From the NCBI RefSeq assembly GCF_018283455.1, contig NZ_JAAMTH010000010.1, positions 20,723 to 84,722 of the forward strand: DNA of 64,000 bases, given 5' to 3'. A program made the position numbers and the translations under genes. The notes beneath the pieces were generated by a model. It did not search any database. It was not told the DNA's origin and saw only the letters and a program-made list of their open reading frames with translations. Each line of letters opens with the position of its first letter. Positions within the stretch are counted from its first letter, which is position 1. Shown here one piece after another: positions 33,352 through 42,043 of this stretch. The DNA is from Planococcus sp. MSAK28401. GTDB lineage: Bacteria; Bacillota; Bacilli; Bacillales_A; Planococcaceae.

Positions 33352-33603
33352 TTCTCTAAAACATCGCTCTACATTTACATGAACTTAGTGAAATCAAATG
33401 CACGTTGGAAGCAAAAAGACGTTAATATCTACAATCTTCTATTTTTATAACTAAGGGGTATATTTAAGAATAGCAACTACAAATGGGGCTATTAATGTTA
33501 TAGCTTACTGGAATGCGAGCTTAAACAATTATATAATCAGGAAAGATTGATCTTCAATAAACGAATCCAATTATTGGAGGATATACCAAGGAGGGGTAAT
33601 ATT

Positions 33604-33795
33604 TTGCATGATAAAAGACATCCTAAAAACCTTATTACCATTCGAATAGTAGCGACTATAATTGTTCTCTTGTCTTTAATATTGCCTTACTTTGGTTTAA
33701 TATCGCATAGTAGAACTCCATTTGTGATTCTCATAACGATGTTTGTTTTTTTTACTGTAGAAAATAGATATGGTATAAAAACCATTAGTGAATAA
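33604..33795 (+). CDS. small two-helix membrane protein
   Basis: The 63-residue protein starts at TTG 33604-33606, which follows AAGGAGGGG at good spacing; a longer frame from 33547 lacks a ribosome site. A basic N-terminus (HDKRHPKN) is followed by two hydrophobic segments (about 10-29 and 37-53). No family recognised. It could be a small inner-membrane peptide or a toxin-like peptide, but nothing in the context shows that. A terminator follows at 33853. Confidence 0.5.
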   Translation: MHDKRHPKNLITIRIVATIIVLLSLILPYFGLISHSRTPFVILITMFVFFTVENRYGIKTISE

Positions 33796-33852
33796 ATGCA
33801 TACAAAAAAACGGCTTTAAAATCGGATAGCGATTGTAGAGTAACCGTTTCAG

Positions 33853-33879
33853 AAAAGAGTGGCTACGGCTCCTCTTTTT
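33853..33879 (+). terminator. terminator after the small membrane protein
   Basis: AAAAGAG / CTCTTTT stem with continuing Ts. The stretch 33880-34182 holds no gene that I can support. Confidence 0.6.
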
Positions 33880-34182
33880 TTTGTTTTTTTCCTTAGTTTC
33901 AGAGTTGAGGTGAAGGCGAATTTCATTATGTAAATTCATATGAAGCAAGCGACATCGAACGAAAGTTTACACGCTAAAATGACGAAAGTAACGGCAATCC
34001 TCTAATACTGATAGTGATAAGGATCATGATGATGTTTTCTATCTTACATGCTAAATAACTCTTTAATAATTTGTAAAATATCACTTACAGTGATGGGAAA
34101 GAAAGCTGCATAGCATAAATATTAGTGAATTAAGAAAGAAAGAGAAGTATTTAATTCTGGAAACTGATACGATATAAACCCA

Positions 34183-34228
34183 CAAGAAAACTCCTGTAAG
34201 TCAGAAACTACTTACAGGAGTTTTCTTG
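34183..34228. terminator. terminator overlapping the 3' end of the GIY-YIG gene
   Basis: An almost uninterrupted 18-19-bp stem (34183-34201 with 34210-34228), with A/T-rich flanks on both sides. It includes the last codons of the minus-strand nuclease gene. Confidence 0.8.
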
Positions 34229-34832
34229 TTTTGCCATGAAGTATAGCTTCGGTTAAACCATTTAAGGTTCCTCCGACAGTCCTGTTCAAGACATACTTAG
34301 CATCAAAATGGTTGATGAACTCATTTTCGTAACTTTGAAATTCGTCACATACATATGCAAATAATCTAGTAGTATCATAAGCCCTAAAACTGTCTATTGA
34401 TAAAATGGAGTTGTCTACTTCTCCGAATAGTAAACGGTCGAATTGCTTTTGGGCACTCCAATGTACTCGAAGACGTTTCGTTATGTCTCCACTTATACCG
34501 ATATACACTTGGGAATATCCATCTAGGACCATAACGTAGTATCCAGAAACACCCTTTAAAAGAGAAAGGTCGGTAAATTCTTCAAACACTTTAGTTTTAC
34601 TGAGGAAACTCGTAAGCTCTTCGTTAAATTCTTGTTTAGACAATGAACGATAATACTCCATATTCAGGTCAAAGTTATCAAAGCAGTTCTTTGTATGAGA
34701 CTCTATAAATTTTTCAGGGTAGATGACATCATCACCAAATGAGCTTTTACTATTGACTCTTATATAATTTTCTCTTGTCAGTTTTAATCCGCCGGATTTT
34801 TCTCGAAGATATAAACCCAAATGCTGTGGCAT
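34212..34832 (-). CDS. GIY-YIG domain nuclease-like protein
   Basis: The 206-residue protein has an N-terminal half without recognised domains and a C-terminal GIY-YIG fold: GYYVMVLD...VYIGIS supplies the two name-giving strands, Arg in ITKRLRVHW is the conserved basic residue and Glu in SYENEFINHFD is the likely metal ligand. Such proteins nick DNA in repair, restriction or homing. It is a single gene with its own terminator, so context does not help. Catalytic residues look complete. Confidence 0.8.
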   Translation of the reverse strand: MPQHLGLYLREKSGGLKLTRENYIRVNSKSSFGDDVIYPEKFIESHTKNCFDNFDLNMEYYRSLSKQEFNEELTSFLSKTKVFEEFTDLSLLKGVSGYYVMVLDGYSQVYIGISGDITKRLRVHWSAQKQFDRLLFGEVDNSILSIDSFRAYDTTRLFAYVCDEFQSYENEFINHFDAKYVLNRTVGGTLNGLTEAILHGKTRKLL

Positions 34833-35001
34833 AATTTAATCCCCTTCATACCTTTTTCCATATCATACCTTATCGTATTCCAACAAAAAAAGAGCGAGAC
34901 AAACCCAGAAATTCGAGAAGCCGGTCATCATCTGAATTACGACTTGATTAAAGGTCCAAAAAAATAGTTTATGGAAAAGAGGTTAATAAGGGATTTCATA
35001 C

Positions 35002-35301
35002 TTACTGATGTACGACATATTCTTTAGCAGGAGGAGTACCATCCTCTTTTAAATCCAATGCTGTGTACACCTTAATAAGCGTGGTTTGGCGTATCCCTGG
35101 GTCTCCACCTTCAATCCGGCTGATCGTTTTTTGTGTAACGCTAGCTTTATCAGCAAGATCTCTTTGGGAAAGCCCTAGCTCCATCCGTCTTTTGAAAATG
35201 TTCCGACTCCGGTTATATTCGACGCTTTCGAACGCTTCTTTTATCTCCTCATTCTGCATCAGGCGGTTTCTCAAGTCATTTAAAGTTGCCACTACTCTCA
35301 C
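35002..35301 (-). CDS. XRE-family antitoxin (HigA-like)
   Basis: The 99-residue protein has a central Cro/CI helix-turn-helix (LSQRDLADKASVTQKTISRIE) and a short acidic tail. Its GTG overlaps the toxin's TGA by four bases (GTGA), the toxin-first order typical of higBA. It should neutralise the toxin and repress the shared promoter. Confidence 0.85.
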   Translation of the reverse strand: MRVVATLNDLRNRLMQNEEIKEAFESVEYNRSRNIFKRRMELGLSQRDLADKASVTQKTISRIEGGDPGIRQTTLIKVYTALDLKEDGTPPAKEYVVHQ

Positions 35302-35750
35302 CCCTCAAAAAAGTCTTTTTCTCGCTTTGTCCGTCTTACATACTCATATAGTTGTTTGGCTCTTGCCATATAAAAGTTCGTCATGTCAGGTTTTCCATGG
35401 ACTTTCGTAAATCCGTAAACAAACACATAACACGGCTCATCCTTGTAATAATACGGAAAGTAAATAAAGCGATGAAATTCAGCCCCATCATCGGCCTTCA
35501 TTTCAAAGATTCTCGGCTCTGAAAGACGCTTGACCAACTCCATATCTACCTCGCGACCACGAAACGTTCGTTTTACCCGATAAGGCTTTGTTTCGCCCAG
35601 TGGATACATGGCTTCTGGCGCTTCTTTGAGATCCTCGAATCCTTGATAGATCAATATACCAAGTTCTGAATCCTTGTTTGCCAGCTTCTCAATGAAAGGA
35701 AATACTTGCTGCTGTTTATCGATTGTTTTGGAAAAATAGATTTCTGTCAT
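35298..35750 (-). CDS. HigB/RelE-type toxin (Gp49-like)
   Basis: The 150-residue protein resembles phage-derived Gp49-like HigB toxins, ribosome-dependent mRNA interferases: a basic beta-sheet core (RVKRTFRGREVDMELVKRL), then FHRFIYFPYY and YVFVYGFTKVHGKPDMTNFYMARAKQLYEY, the usual ending that positions conserved basic residues. It is longer than the usual 90-120 residues, with an extended N-terminus. It overlaps the antitoxin gene downstream. The ATG lies only 4 bases past the -10 element, so the message may be leaderless. Confidence 0.8.
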   Translation of the reverse strand: MTEIYFSKTIDKQQQVFPFIEKLANKDSELGILIYQGFEDLKEAPEAMYPLGETKPYRVKRTFRGREVDMELVKRLSEPRIFEMKADDGAEFHRFIYFPYYYKDEPCYVFVYGFTKVHGKPDMTNFYMARAKQLYEYVRRTKREKDFFEG

Positions 35751-35754
35751 ATGT

Positions 35755-35784
35755 ATTATAACTAAAATGACTTAAATTGTCTAA
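35755..35784 (-). promoter_or_regulatory. promoter of the toxin-antitoxin operon
   Basis: On the minus strand TTAGAC (35779-35784) and TATAAT (35755-35760) are 18 bases apart. The expected start of transcription falls at or within the toxin ATG at 35748-35750. No ribosome site exists before that ATG. Confidence 0.65.
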
Positions 35785-36039
35785 CAAATGAGGTCATTTC
35801 ATACTCCTTTCTCTCTGTAGTATCTTGTTATGGCCGAATCCTACTAGGTACGCACTTTTACTTAACCTGGAGAGAATTCTATAATCCATTAGCTACTCAC
35901 TCAAACCTACTCGAACGGCTTTGTAGATGCGGTGTAAGGCCCTTTACCTGATGTAAATGATTATTCCCATCATCTCTTGCTATAACTAACATACTACCAT
36001 TTAGCCGAAACCTTAACCCTATTTAAACAGTCATCTAAT

Positions 36040-36098
36040 AGAATTACCTGTGCCAATTTTAGAATCACTTCGGACAAAAATAGAACCACTTGAGGCAG
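36040..36098 (+). repeat. three 21-bp direct repeats
   Basis: Three imperfect repeats beginning TAGAA(T/C)(T/C)AC start at 36040, 36061 and 36082, exactly 21 bp apart, about 90 bp before abrB. They could be a binding array for a regulator or a relic of an IS21-type terminus. The rest of 35785-36189 contains no gene. Confidence 0.5.
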
Positions 36099-36189
36099 AA
36101 AGAACCAACCTCTTTATGCTGTGAAGTTATTTCCATCCCTAGTTTAAATTCGATACAATAATGGTAGTTTGAGTTAAAGGAGATAGAAT

Positions 36190-36465
36190 ATGAAAAGTAC
36201 AGGAATCGTACGAAAAGTAGACCAATTAGGGCGCATCGTCACGCCTATTGAATTAAGAAGAGCACTTGGTGTCTCTGTTGGGGATCCGATGGAAATCTTT
36301 ATGGAAGATGACCGAATCATTTTGCGAAAATATAAGACGGAGAAAACGTGTGCGATTACAGGAGAAATCTTAGACGATAACTTTGAATACGCGAAAGGAT
36401 TGCATCTGAGTCCAAAAGGCGCAGCCATTCTCCTTGAAGAATTACAGAACGTTACGAAGAAGTAA
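36190..36465 (+). CDS. abrB: AbrB-family transition-state regulator
   Basis: This 91-residue protein is close to Bacillus AbrB (about 94 residues): STGIVRKVDQLGRIVTPIELRRALGVSVGDPMEIFMED forms the swapped-hairpin DNA-binding domain with the conserved Arg residues, then KTCAITGEI (AbrB-type Cys) and a C-terminal dimer region. AAGGAG lies a few bases before ATG, and TACAAT near 36153 is a likely -10. AbrB proteins repress stationary-phase and surface genes. It is a paralogue of the regulators beside the adhesins. Confidence 0.9.
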   Translation: MKSTGIVRKVDQLGRIVTPIELRRALGVSVGDPMEIFMEDDRIILRKYKTEKTCAITGEILDDNFEYAKGLHLSPKGAAILLEELQNVTKK

Positions 36466-36524
36466 TAATCAATGGACAAGCTTTATAGCATTGTCCGCTT
36501 TTGAAAGGGTGGAAGATCAAATCA

Positions 36525-36674
36525 ATGAATGGAAATCAATTGTTCACTGAAATCAAAACGAGTTTTGAACAGGCTATTAACTATGCAGAAGGTCTAAGCA
36601 CTCAAGATCAGATGGAAAACGTTACTATTAAAGAATTTAACACCACTTATGTCCGAGATATTAGCAACCTATGA
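36525..36674 (+). CDS. short unknown ORF
   Basis: Forty-nine residues from ATG 36525 (MNGNQLFTEIKTSFEQAINYAEG...) to TGA 36674, with GGGTGG about 12 bases upstream. The start resembles the N-terminal segment of some HigA-type antitoxins (E-x-x-S-x-E-Q-A-x-x-Y), so it may be a truncated antitoxin or a peptide. No HTH follows. Low confidence. Confidence 0.35.
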   Translation: MNGNQLFTEIKTSFEQAINYAEGLSTQDQMENVTIKEFNTTYVRDISNL

Positions 36675-36807
36675 TTCTAGATAAGTCTAGTCCGCTCCCA
36701 TTTTCAAAAAGTATCTAGCTGTCCTTATATACGCTGCGTTTTATTCGTGACTCACGTATTCAAGCGTTTGCTTAATGATTAAAGTCTTTAGAGGAGGATG
36801 GTTACAG

Positions 36808-37131
36808 ATGAAGTACGAAAAAAAGGCGCTGGATTTAGCGATAGTAGAGGAAAGCGAAATGCGTTCCCGAGGAACTACTTATAGACAGAAAACTGCTCAA
36901 TACGTTTTACACTTTTTTACCGAGACTGTGCAAAATAATAAACCTCTTACGTTATCAAGAGAGGAAATCAGAAAACTAGTACTTGAAAAATATCAGTTGG
37001 ATACTGATCGAGCAGACGACGTGTCTAAAAACATTTGGATTCTGTTAGCTAAAGTTAAAGATGAAGACAGACTGGCAGAACTCTATTCATTGGCAAAAGA
37101 ACGAATTAAAAACCGAAACGTCGATTCATAA
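36808..37131 (+). CDS. unknown helical protein
   Basis: The 107-residue charged, helical protein starts at ATG 36808 with GAGGAGG about 9 bases before it; a start at 36775 is in frame but lacks a site. It has no signal or membrane segment, and I recognise no family. A strong terminator overlaps its end. It follows abrB but is separated from it by the short ORF. Confidence 0.6.
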   Translation: MKYEKKALDLAIVEESEMRSRGTTYRQKTAQYVLHFFTETVQNNKPLTLSREEIRKLVLEKYQLDTDRADDVSKNIWILLAKVKDEDRLAELYSLAKERIKNRNVDS

Positions 37132-37155
37132 AGTAACAATCGACGTTTCGGTTTT
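37109..37155. terminator. strong bidirectional terminator
   Basis: A perfect 18-bp stem (37109-37126 with 37138-37155) with an 11-base loop, flanked by A- and T-runs. It serves the plus-strand gene at 36808 and the minus-strand gene at 37179. Confidence 0.85.
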
Positions 37156-37178
37156 TCAGTCTAACTTTTCCTATTCTA

Positions 37179-37418
37179 TCAAGGCTTCACTTCAGCCGTG
37201 GGAACGGGGAAATTATCAATGATGAGACCCGCAAGCCAGGAAGTGCCTTTATGCTGAAATGCAGCGTTATCCAAATCTATCTTCTCCATCACCCGCTTTG
37301 CGATGGCAGTAGCCGCCGCAGCGCTGAGCATTTTATTCTGCCGATTGGCAAAGTAAATCAGACTTTTCTCTAGATCACGGGTTAGTTGCTCCCTAATGTC
37401 TTTCACTTCTTGGCTCAC
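37179..37418 (-). CDS. unknown 79-residue protein
   Basis: Mostly helical (MSQEVKDIREQLTRDLEKSLIYFANRQNKMLSAAAATAIAKRVMEKI), with a hydrophobic C-terminal strand and no transmembrane helix. The start is GTG with AAGGAG about 10 bases upstream. It lies downstream of, and on the same strand as, the two replication-relaxation-type genes. Family not recognised. Confidence 0.5.
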   Translation of the reverse strand: MSQEVKDIREQLTRDLEKSLIYFANRQNKMLSAAAATAIAKRVMEKIDLDNAAFQHKGTSWLAGLIIDNFPVPTAEVKP

Positions 37419-37530
37419 CTCTTCATCACTCCTTTACTCCAAGTTCTTCTATACCTTTAGTATACCCGACAACCTACTTGATTCTCCCTTTAAAAACTCC
37501 TGTCGCGTATAAAAATAAAGATGGCAGATT

Positions 37531-39471
37531 CTATTTGCTTTTCTCGTTTACAGCCATTTTATACAGAATCAAATCTGCCAATTGCTCCTTTTTCCATTTT
37601 TCTATTTTTCCACCTTGTGACCAGTAAAGAAAAGGAATAGTTGGATTCCCTATCGGATCAAAGTGGAGTTCTGTCGGCGCATCAATCAATAAGGGCATTG
37701 TCGAGGAGTAGAACGATATACGGTTTAGCAATTCGTTAACTTTTATCGAGTTCTCTAACCGAAGAACGAGGAGCGGCTCTTTCGTAGTGGAACCACTATC
37801 AACGCCTAAAAAATCGAACCGCTTCGGATTTATGCTCCAATTCCTCATGAGTTCTAGGGTGTGCTCAATTACATCCTCGACTGAACATTCCTGGATAATA
37901 AAAATCAGCTGCCTATGGTTTCCTAAGCGAATTTCACCCAATGCATCTGCCAATAAAGCGTTTTCTTGGATTCTGGGTCTCCATATCCACCGAAGACCTT
38001 CGTTACTTTTTTGATTCAACTGATTTCTCAGTGTACTGAGAAACTCTTCTTCAAAGAAGAAATCATCTTTCCAATCTACTGCAGGCATATACAAGTGAGA
38101 AAAATCTTCTTTCCACTCCATTTCCTCTTTCAAGTACATAGTCCTTCTTCGACGGTAATAACTCCAATCGGCCATACGGTACATGGCAGGAAATCTATAA
38201 TTATGAAGGGAGATTTCGCACCAGGCTTCTAAGCTCGTTAACCATACATCACTTGAGTTTTTCAAAAAAATCCCTTCTTTTTTTGCTTTTTCTTCCGTCT
38301 CATAGATAATCCACAACTCATCAGGCTTTTCGACCCCTTCTTGCAGCTTCAATCTTTTTTGATGAGAAAAATAGTCGTTCAGCTGCCTGATGTGAAAGAA
38401 CGCTTCTGCGGACCCCGTATTCGCATAGTACATCCAAATCAATCGTTTCTCTCCGTCAATCTCAAACTGATGACGTTCATGGATAACGACTTTGTCGTCC
38501 TCTTGCTGTTCGCCTAAGAAATCATATCGTAGTTTACTGTAATTCAGGTGTTTAAAAACATGCTGGAGAGAATGGATGGAGTCAGGGGATTTCCCAATAA
38601 GATTTTCGAAATGAAACAATGCATTCAACTTCTGAACCGTTTGATTCAATGGCAGTACATATACATCGAAATGAGGGAACCAGGTACGGGGAGCGGGTAA
38701 CTTTTCTAGCATATCTATAAGGCTTTTATATACAGCCTTGTCCTGTCTCAAGACGATTTCTTTATCACTTCCATCATAGACAGAAAAGAATAGGATAAAC
38801 TCCTTCCCTTGCTGCTTCACTTCCTCGACAATTTTAACAAAGTCGGTTTGAAAAACCAGTCCCCAATGATTGTACAACTTCGAATTAACGGAAATTAGAC
38901 AGACAACCATTAAATCTGTTTCTAAGATCCATTCTGGCCAAAGCTCCATCTTCCTTAAAGGCGCTTTATATCGGTAATCTTTCTGGAAAATGGGATGCAC
39001 TTCGGAGTGAGTATAAAAAAGATCCATTTCATCCACTTCCTCAACCGCTAAAAACAGATCATGTACCATCTGGGACATCGTCTGACTTTTAGGATTTGGC
39101 AGCTGAGGATTCACTTGAATGTCCATACCTCTCCGAAACTCGTCATCTGAAATCCGATTAAATGAATGAAGATGAGTCAAGGCCCGCTCTTTTACGAAAT
39201 AAAAGTATTGATACAAAACCTTTTCATTATACGTGTAAGGAACCTCAATCCTTCCCAGTATTTCTGCCTCCAACATTTTGCTCAACCGGTTACTTATGAC
39301 AGAAGAACTCACGGTCCGGTGAGCAAAGTGACGATACAAATCATGTACCATATTGCTTTTTATGATTCCATGGGCTAGAAAATGCTTCAGCATAACGAAC
39401 TCACTTACTTTAATCGTGATACTTCGACGTCCCATTAGTTGAAATTTATGTGGTTGTAATTGGGGGTTCAC
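37531..39471 (-). CDS. replication-relaxation paralogue with C-terminal extension, degenerate core
   Basis: The 646-residue protein has an N-terminal winged helix (about 20-95) and a core that aligns without gaps to the neighbour at 39472, but the core's acidic motif CIELDTGSQ is replaced by CLISVNSKL, so a nuclease-like site is lost. About 330 extra residues follow, including a stretch reading HIRQLNDYFSHQKRL that may be a second related fold. GTG directly follows the neighbour's TAA, so translation is coupled. It may be a regulatory or structural partner in plasmid transfer or replication (inference). Confidence 0.6.
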   Translation of the reverse strand: MNPQLQPHKFQLMGRRSITIKVSEFVMLKHFLAHGIIKSNMVHDLYRHFAHRTVSSSVISNRLSKMLEAEILGRIEVPYTYNEKVLYQYFYFVKERALTHLHSFNRISDDEFRRGMDIQVNPQLPNPKSQTMSQMVHDLFLAVEEVDEMDLFYTHSEVHPIFQKDYRYKAPLRKMELWPEWILETDLMVVCLISVNSKLYNHWGLVFQTDFVKIVEEVKQQGKEFILFFSVYDGSDKEIVLRQDKAVYKSLIDMLEKLPAPRTWFPHFDVYVLPLNQTVQKLNALFHFENLIGKSPDSIHSLQHVFKHLNYSKLRYDFLGEQQEDDKVVIHERHQFEIDGEKRLIWMYYANTGSAEAFFHIRQLNDYFSHQKRLKLQEGVEKPDELWIIYETEEKAKKEGIFLKNSSDVWLTSLEAWCEISLHNYRFPAMYRMADWSYYRRRRTMYLKEEMEWKEDFSHLYMPAVDWKDDFFFEEEFLSTLRNQLNQKSNEGLRWIWRPRIQENALLADALGEIRLGNHRQLIFIIQECSVEDVIEHTLELMRNWSINPKRFDFLGVDSGSTTKEPLLVLRLENSIKVNELLNRISFYSSTMPLLIDAPTELHFDPIGNPTIPFLYWSQGGKIEKWKKEQLADLILYKMAVNEKSK

Positions 39472-40437
39472 TTATCGTTCCTCTCCTTTGGTTTGGGTTT
39501 CACTGATGGATTTGAGGTCATTTAGCAACAAATCATCTGTCCATTCAGGTAATTTCAGTAGTTGGTGAGCGAATGAAACAGCTTCTCGGGTAGGAAGGGC
39601 ATAAACCTTTTTCAATTCTCGATATTCAACTTTTCCTTGCAGAAAGGGAACGGGAGTCGTTATATAGTCTACATAGAGTTGATTAAGTCCTTCGACTCGA
39701 ACGCTCCGATCCTTCCGTTTATTCTTTTGGACCACATCGATGCTGTCATCTGGAACAGCAAATAGGATGGCGAGTTGATACCCCTCTTTCTGTAATACCT
39801 TTTGAAGCCTGTAATATCTACCGAATTTCTTTCTGATAGCGACATGCTCTTGAGAACCTGTATCCAGTTCAATACATAAAAGACGGTTATCCACTTGAAA
39901 AATCCAGTCAGGTTCCACTCCGTTTTCCCGAATTAACTTTTTATCCCTAGTTGAAGAAATGAGTTTGCCGGCAACGCCTTTACGATGCGTCAGGCCAGGT
40001 ATTTCATTCCAGCAACTCAAGTATATTTGATTCGCTAAAATGGACATTGCATCGGTGTGTTTAGAGGGGATTGGACTATTTTTAAATAAGTGATAATCTT
40101 TACGCGTCCGATTATTTAAGACCAGTCTTTTCTGTTCAGCCAATAGCCAAAGACCTTTCTTCCCAAGCCGGTAATAATATCGCGGCACTCGGGCTCTCGT
40201 CACACTGACATCCTTGGTAAAGCGAATTAAGAACTCTAGCTCTACTAATCGAGTCAATCGATTGCTGATGGCGTTTGAATTTCGCAGTGTATGTGAAGTG
40301 GCTTGATAGATGGCATGAATCGACTTGGCCTGCATTGTCCGGTGGGTCCAAACCTGCTCTAACATCTCAACTTCTTCTGCCCTTAGCCAGATCACCTCCT
40401 CATTTTTCGTCTGGATTTTCAATCGACTTTTCTCCAT
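39472..40437 (-). CDS. replication-relaxation family protein
   Basis: The 321-residue protein has an N-terminal winged helix (EVEMLEQVWTHRTMQ...AISNRLTRLVELEFL) and a PD-(D/E)XK-like core: EPDWIFQVDNRLLCIELDTGSQ, followed by a basic helix. These features match the Replic_Relax family of Gram-positive plasmids, which assist replication or relaxosome formation. It is first of a two-gene operon with the degenerate paralogue. No relaxase is visible in the window. Confidence 0.7.
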   Translation of the reverse strand: MEKSRLKIQTKNEEVIWLRAEEVEMLEQVWTHRTMQAKSIHAIYQATSHTLRNSNAISNRLTRLVELEFLIRFTKDVSVTRARVPRYYYRLGKKGLWLLAEQKRLVLNNRTRKDYHLFKNSPIPSKHTDAMSILANQIYLSCWNEIPGLTHRKGVAGKLISSTRDKKLIRENGVEPDWIFQVDNRLLCIELDTGSQEHVAIRKKFGRYYRLQKVLQKEGYQLAILFAVPDDSIDVVQKNKRKDRSVRVEGLNQLYVDYITTPVPFLQGKVEYRELKKVYALPTREAVSFAHQLLKLPEWTDDLLLNDLKSISETQTKGEER

Positions 40438-40821
40438 AAACTTCTCACTCCTCTATCTTGTGGATTGATTTGATTTCGTAAACTAAACGGAACGCCGCAG
40501 TATAAAAACGACTTCTTAAAAGCTTTTTAAACTAAGTAAGTGCTCGGCTAATATTCTTCTTTGACCCTTACCTCCTTTGCGTTTAACTGCATTTCCCCAC
40601 ACATATCGCTTACGCAGCCTCTTACACACCCCTAGTTGGTTTGTGTTCCCACACATATGTCTCTTTTCCAAAGAGTTTTGGCCGCATAAAACGACTATAG
40701 GAAACAGCTGTGTCTATTCACTTTTCAAAGGTAGCTAGTGAAAACCTGTTACCGTTTGAAAAAGTTCTCACTTAACGTATTACTCGTTATTTCACAAAAT
40801 CTCCCAGTTGTTATCGAACTT
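40438..40821. other. 384-bp region without genes in the plasmid backbone
   Basis: No gene or clear terminator found. CCCCACACATAT and TCCCACACATAT form a short direct repeat about 60 bp apart (near 40594 and 40650). Such a spacer could hold a transfer or replication site, but nothing proves it. Confidence 0.3.
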
Positions 40822-41807
40822 TCAGGAAGTATTCATTCCCATTTCTTGTAGCTTTAGTTGTTGATCATTTTCTTGTATTCGTGCTTCGAGCTTTTTCTTG
40901 AGCGCATCAAAACTCACGTCCTCTGCTCCATCTGAAGCGGCTAGACAAACGGACTCATCGTTCTCAGCAATATACTTTTGTAGGTTCGCTTGAAAGATAG
41001 AACAGTAGATAGCGATGGGTTTCTTGGCCGTTCCGTCTTTCATGTACCGTTTAACCGATGTAAACGAAGAGACCGCTAGCGTGAGGAGTGACGCATCAGT
41101 GATGACAGGATTCATCTTGCGTACGTAATATTGTGTCATTCGCCAAAATTCACCGATGTATTTGGCATCGTCAAAAAAAGCAGCTAAGATAGCGCGCATG
41201 GCTTCTGGAACATTTGATTTTGTTTTTGAGATTTTCTTAGTTTTTTTGAAATGCTGTTTGAAGAACGGTTCGCTTTACGTTTATTAATATTAGTAGTTTT
41301 AATATGGTTATTAGCTTTATAGGGTGCCAATTGTTTATTTTGTCCTTTAATTCCCTCACCCTTGATAGCTCTAGCTTCAGTCTCACATTTGCTCTTTTTC
41401 TCGGGTGAAGCGGGGGTGCCAATTTTCACGTTCTTTTCGTCATACTGTTGAAAAATCCAAATATTTGTTGAATTATTCCCTCCGCGTTGTTTCCGTTCAA
41501 TGACTTTGAGAATGCCATTCTTGATCGCCTTGCGTCTCATGCGATGAAACGTGCTTTTGCTAATGCCTCCTGCACAGTCCATTTTCTCAATGGCTCTTAG
41601 AATGGTGCCAATTGAGGCTGTCGCAACTCCATAGGCTTTGGCGCAATACTTCGTCAATCTTCGAAAGGCGATGAATTCGGATTGCGTGAAGTCTGATTTA
41701 TGTACAGCTAAAAACTGTTCTATATGGTTATTGAATTCCTCCAAACTATTGAAATTGCTAAAGGGTTTATATAGCTGAATGTATTCTGTAGTGTTTTTAT
41801 GTCTCAA
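40822..41807 (-). pseudogene. HTH plasmid protein, frameshifted at an A7 run
   Basis: The first frame reads from TTG 41805-41807 (GGGGG 7 bases upstream), has a replication-protein-style helix-turn-helix (EFIAFRRLTKYCAK...GGISKSTFHRMRRKAIKNGIL) and stops near 41184. One extra A in the run near 41244-41250 restores ...ISKTKSNVPEAMRAILAAFFDDAKYIGEFW and continues to 40822, giving about 328 residues. Similar HTH proteins are common on Bacillales plasmids; the precise function is unknown. A promoter and a terminator-like leader lie upstream (41837-41957). Confidence 0.65.
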
Positions 41808-41836
41808 TCTTGATCCCCCGTTTACTATCTCTAACA

Positions 41837-41894
41837 AAAAAAGGGAACACCTCTCCATCACAGACTACGCAAGTCTGCGAAATGAAGAGGTGCT
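41837..41894 (-). terminator. leader terminator / attenuator before the HTH gene
   Basis: On the minus strand GCACCTCTTCAT and ATGGAGAGGTGT pair around an inner CAGACT/AGTCTG stem, followed by CCC and seven Ts. It ends about 30 bases before the HTH gene's TTG. Since a TTGACA promoter lies upstream of it and downstream of the preceding gene, it sits in a leader and could control read-through. Confidence 0.65.
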
Positions 41895-41926
41895 CTCTTT
41901 AGGTTAAATTTAATTTGTATAATGGA

Positions 41927-41957
41927 TTATGACCCAAGATAAAAAAAGAGTGTCAAA
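41927..41957 (-). promoter_or_regulatory. promoter upstream of the leader terminator
   Basis: A perfect -35 TTGACA (41952-41957, minus) and CATAAT (41927-41932) are spaced 19 bases apart, longer than the ideal 17. It lies between the stop of the MerR-like gene (42044) and the leader hairpin. Confidence 0.5.
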
Positions 41958-42043
41958 ATTATTTAGAATTTTGTTTAATTCTATTCTTTTTTTCATAATA
42001 ACTCTTTTTACAAAAGGGAATCATGGAAAAATCTTTAGCGATT

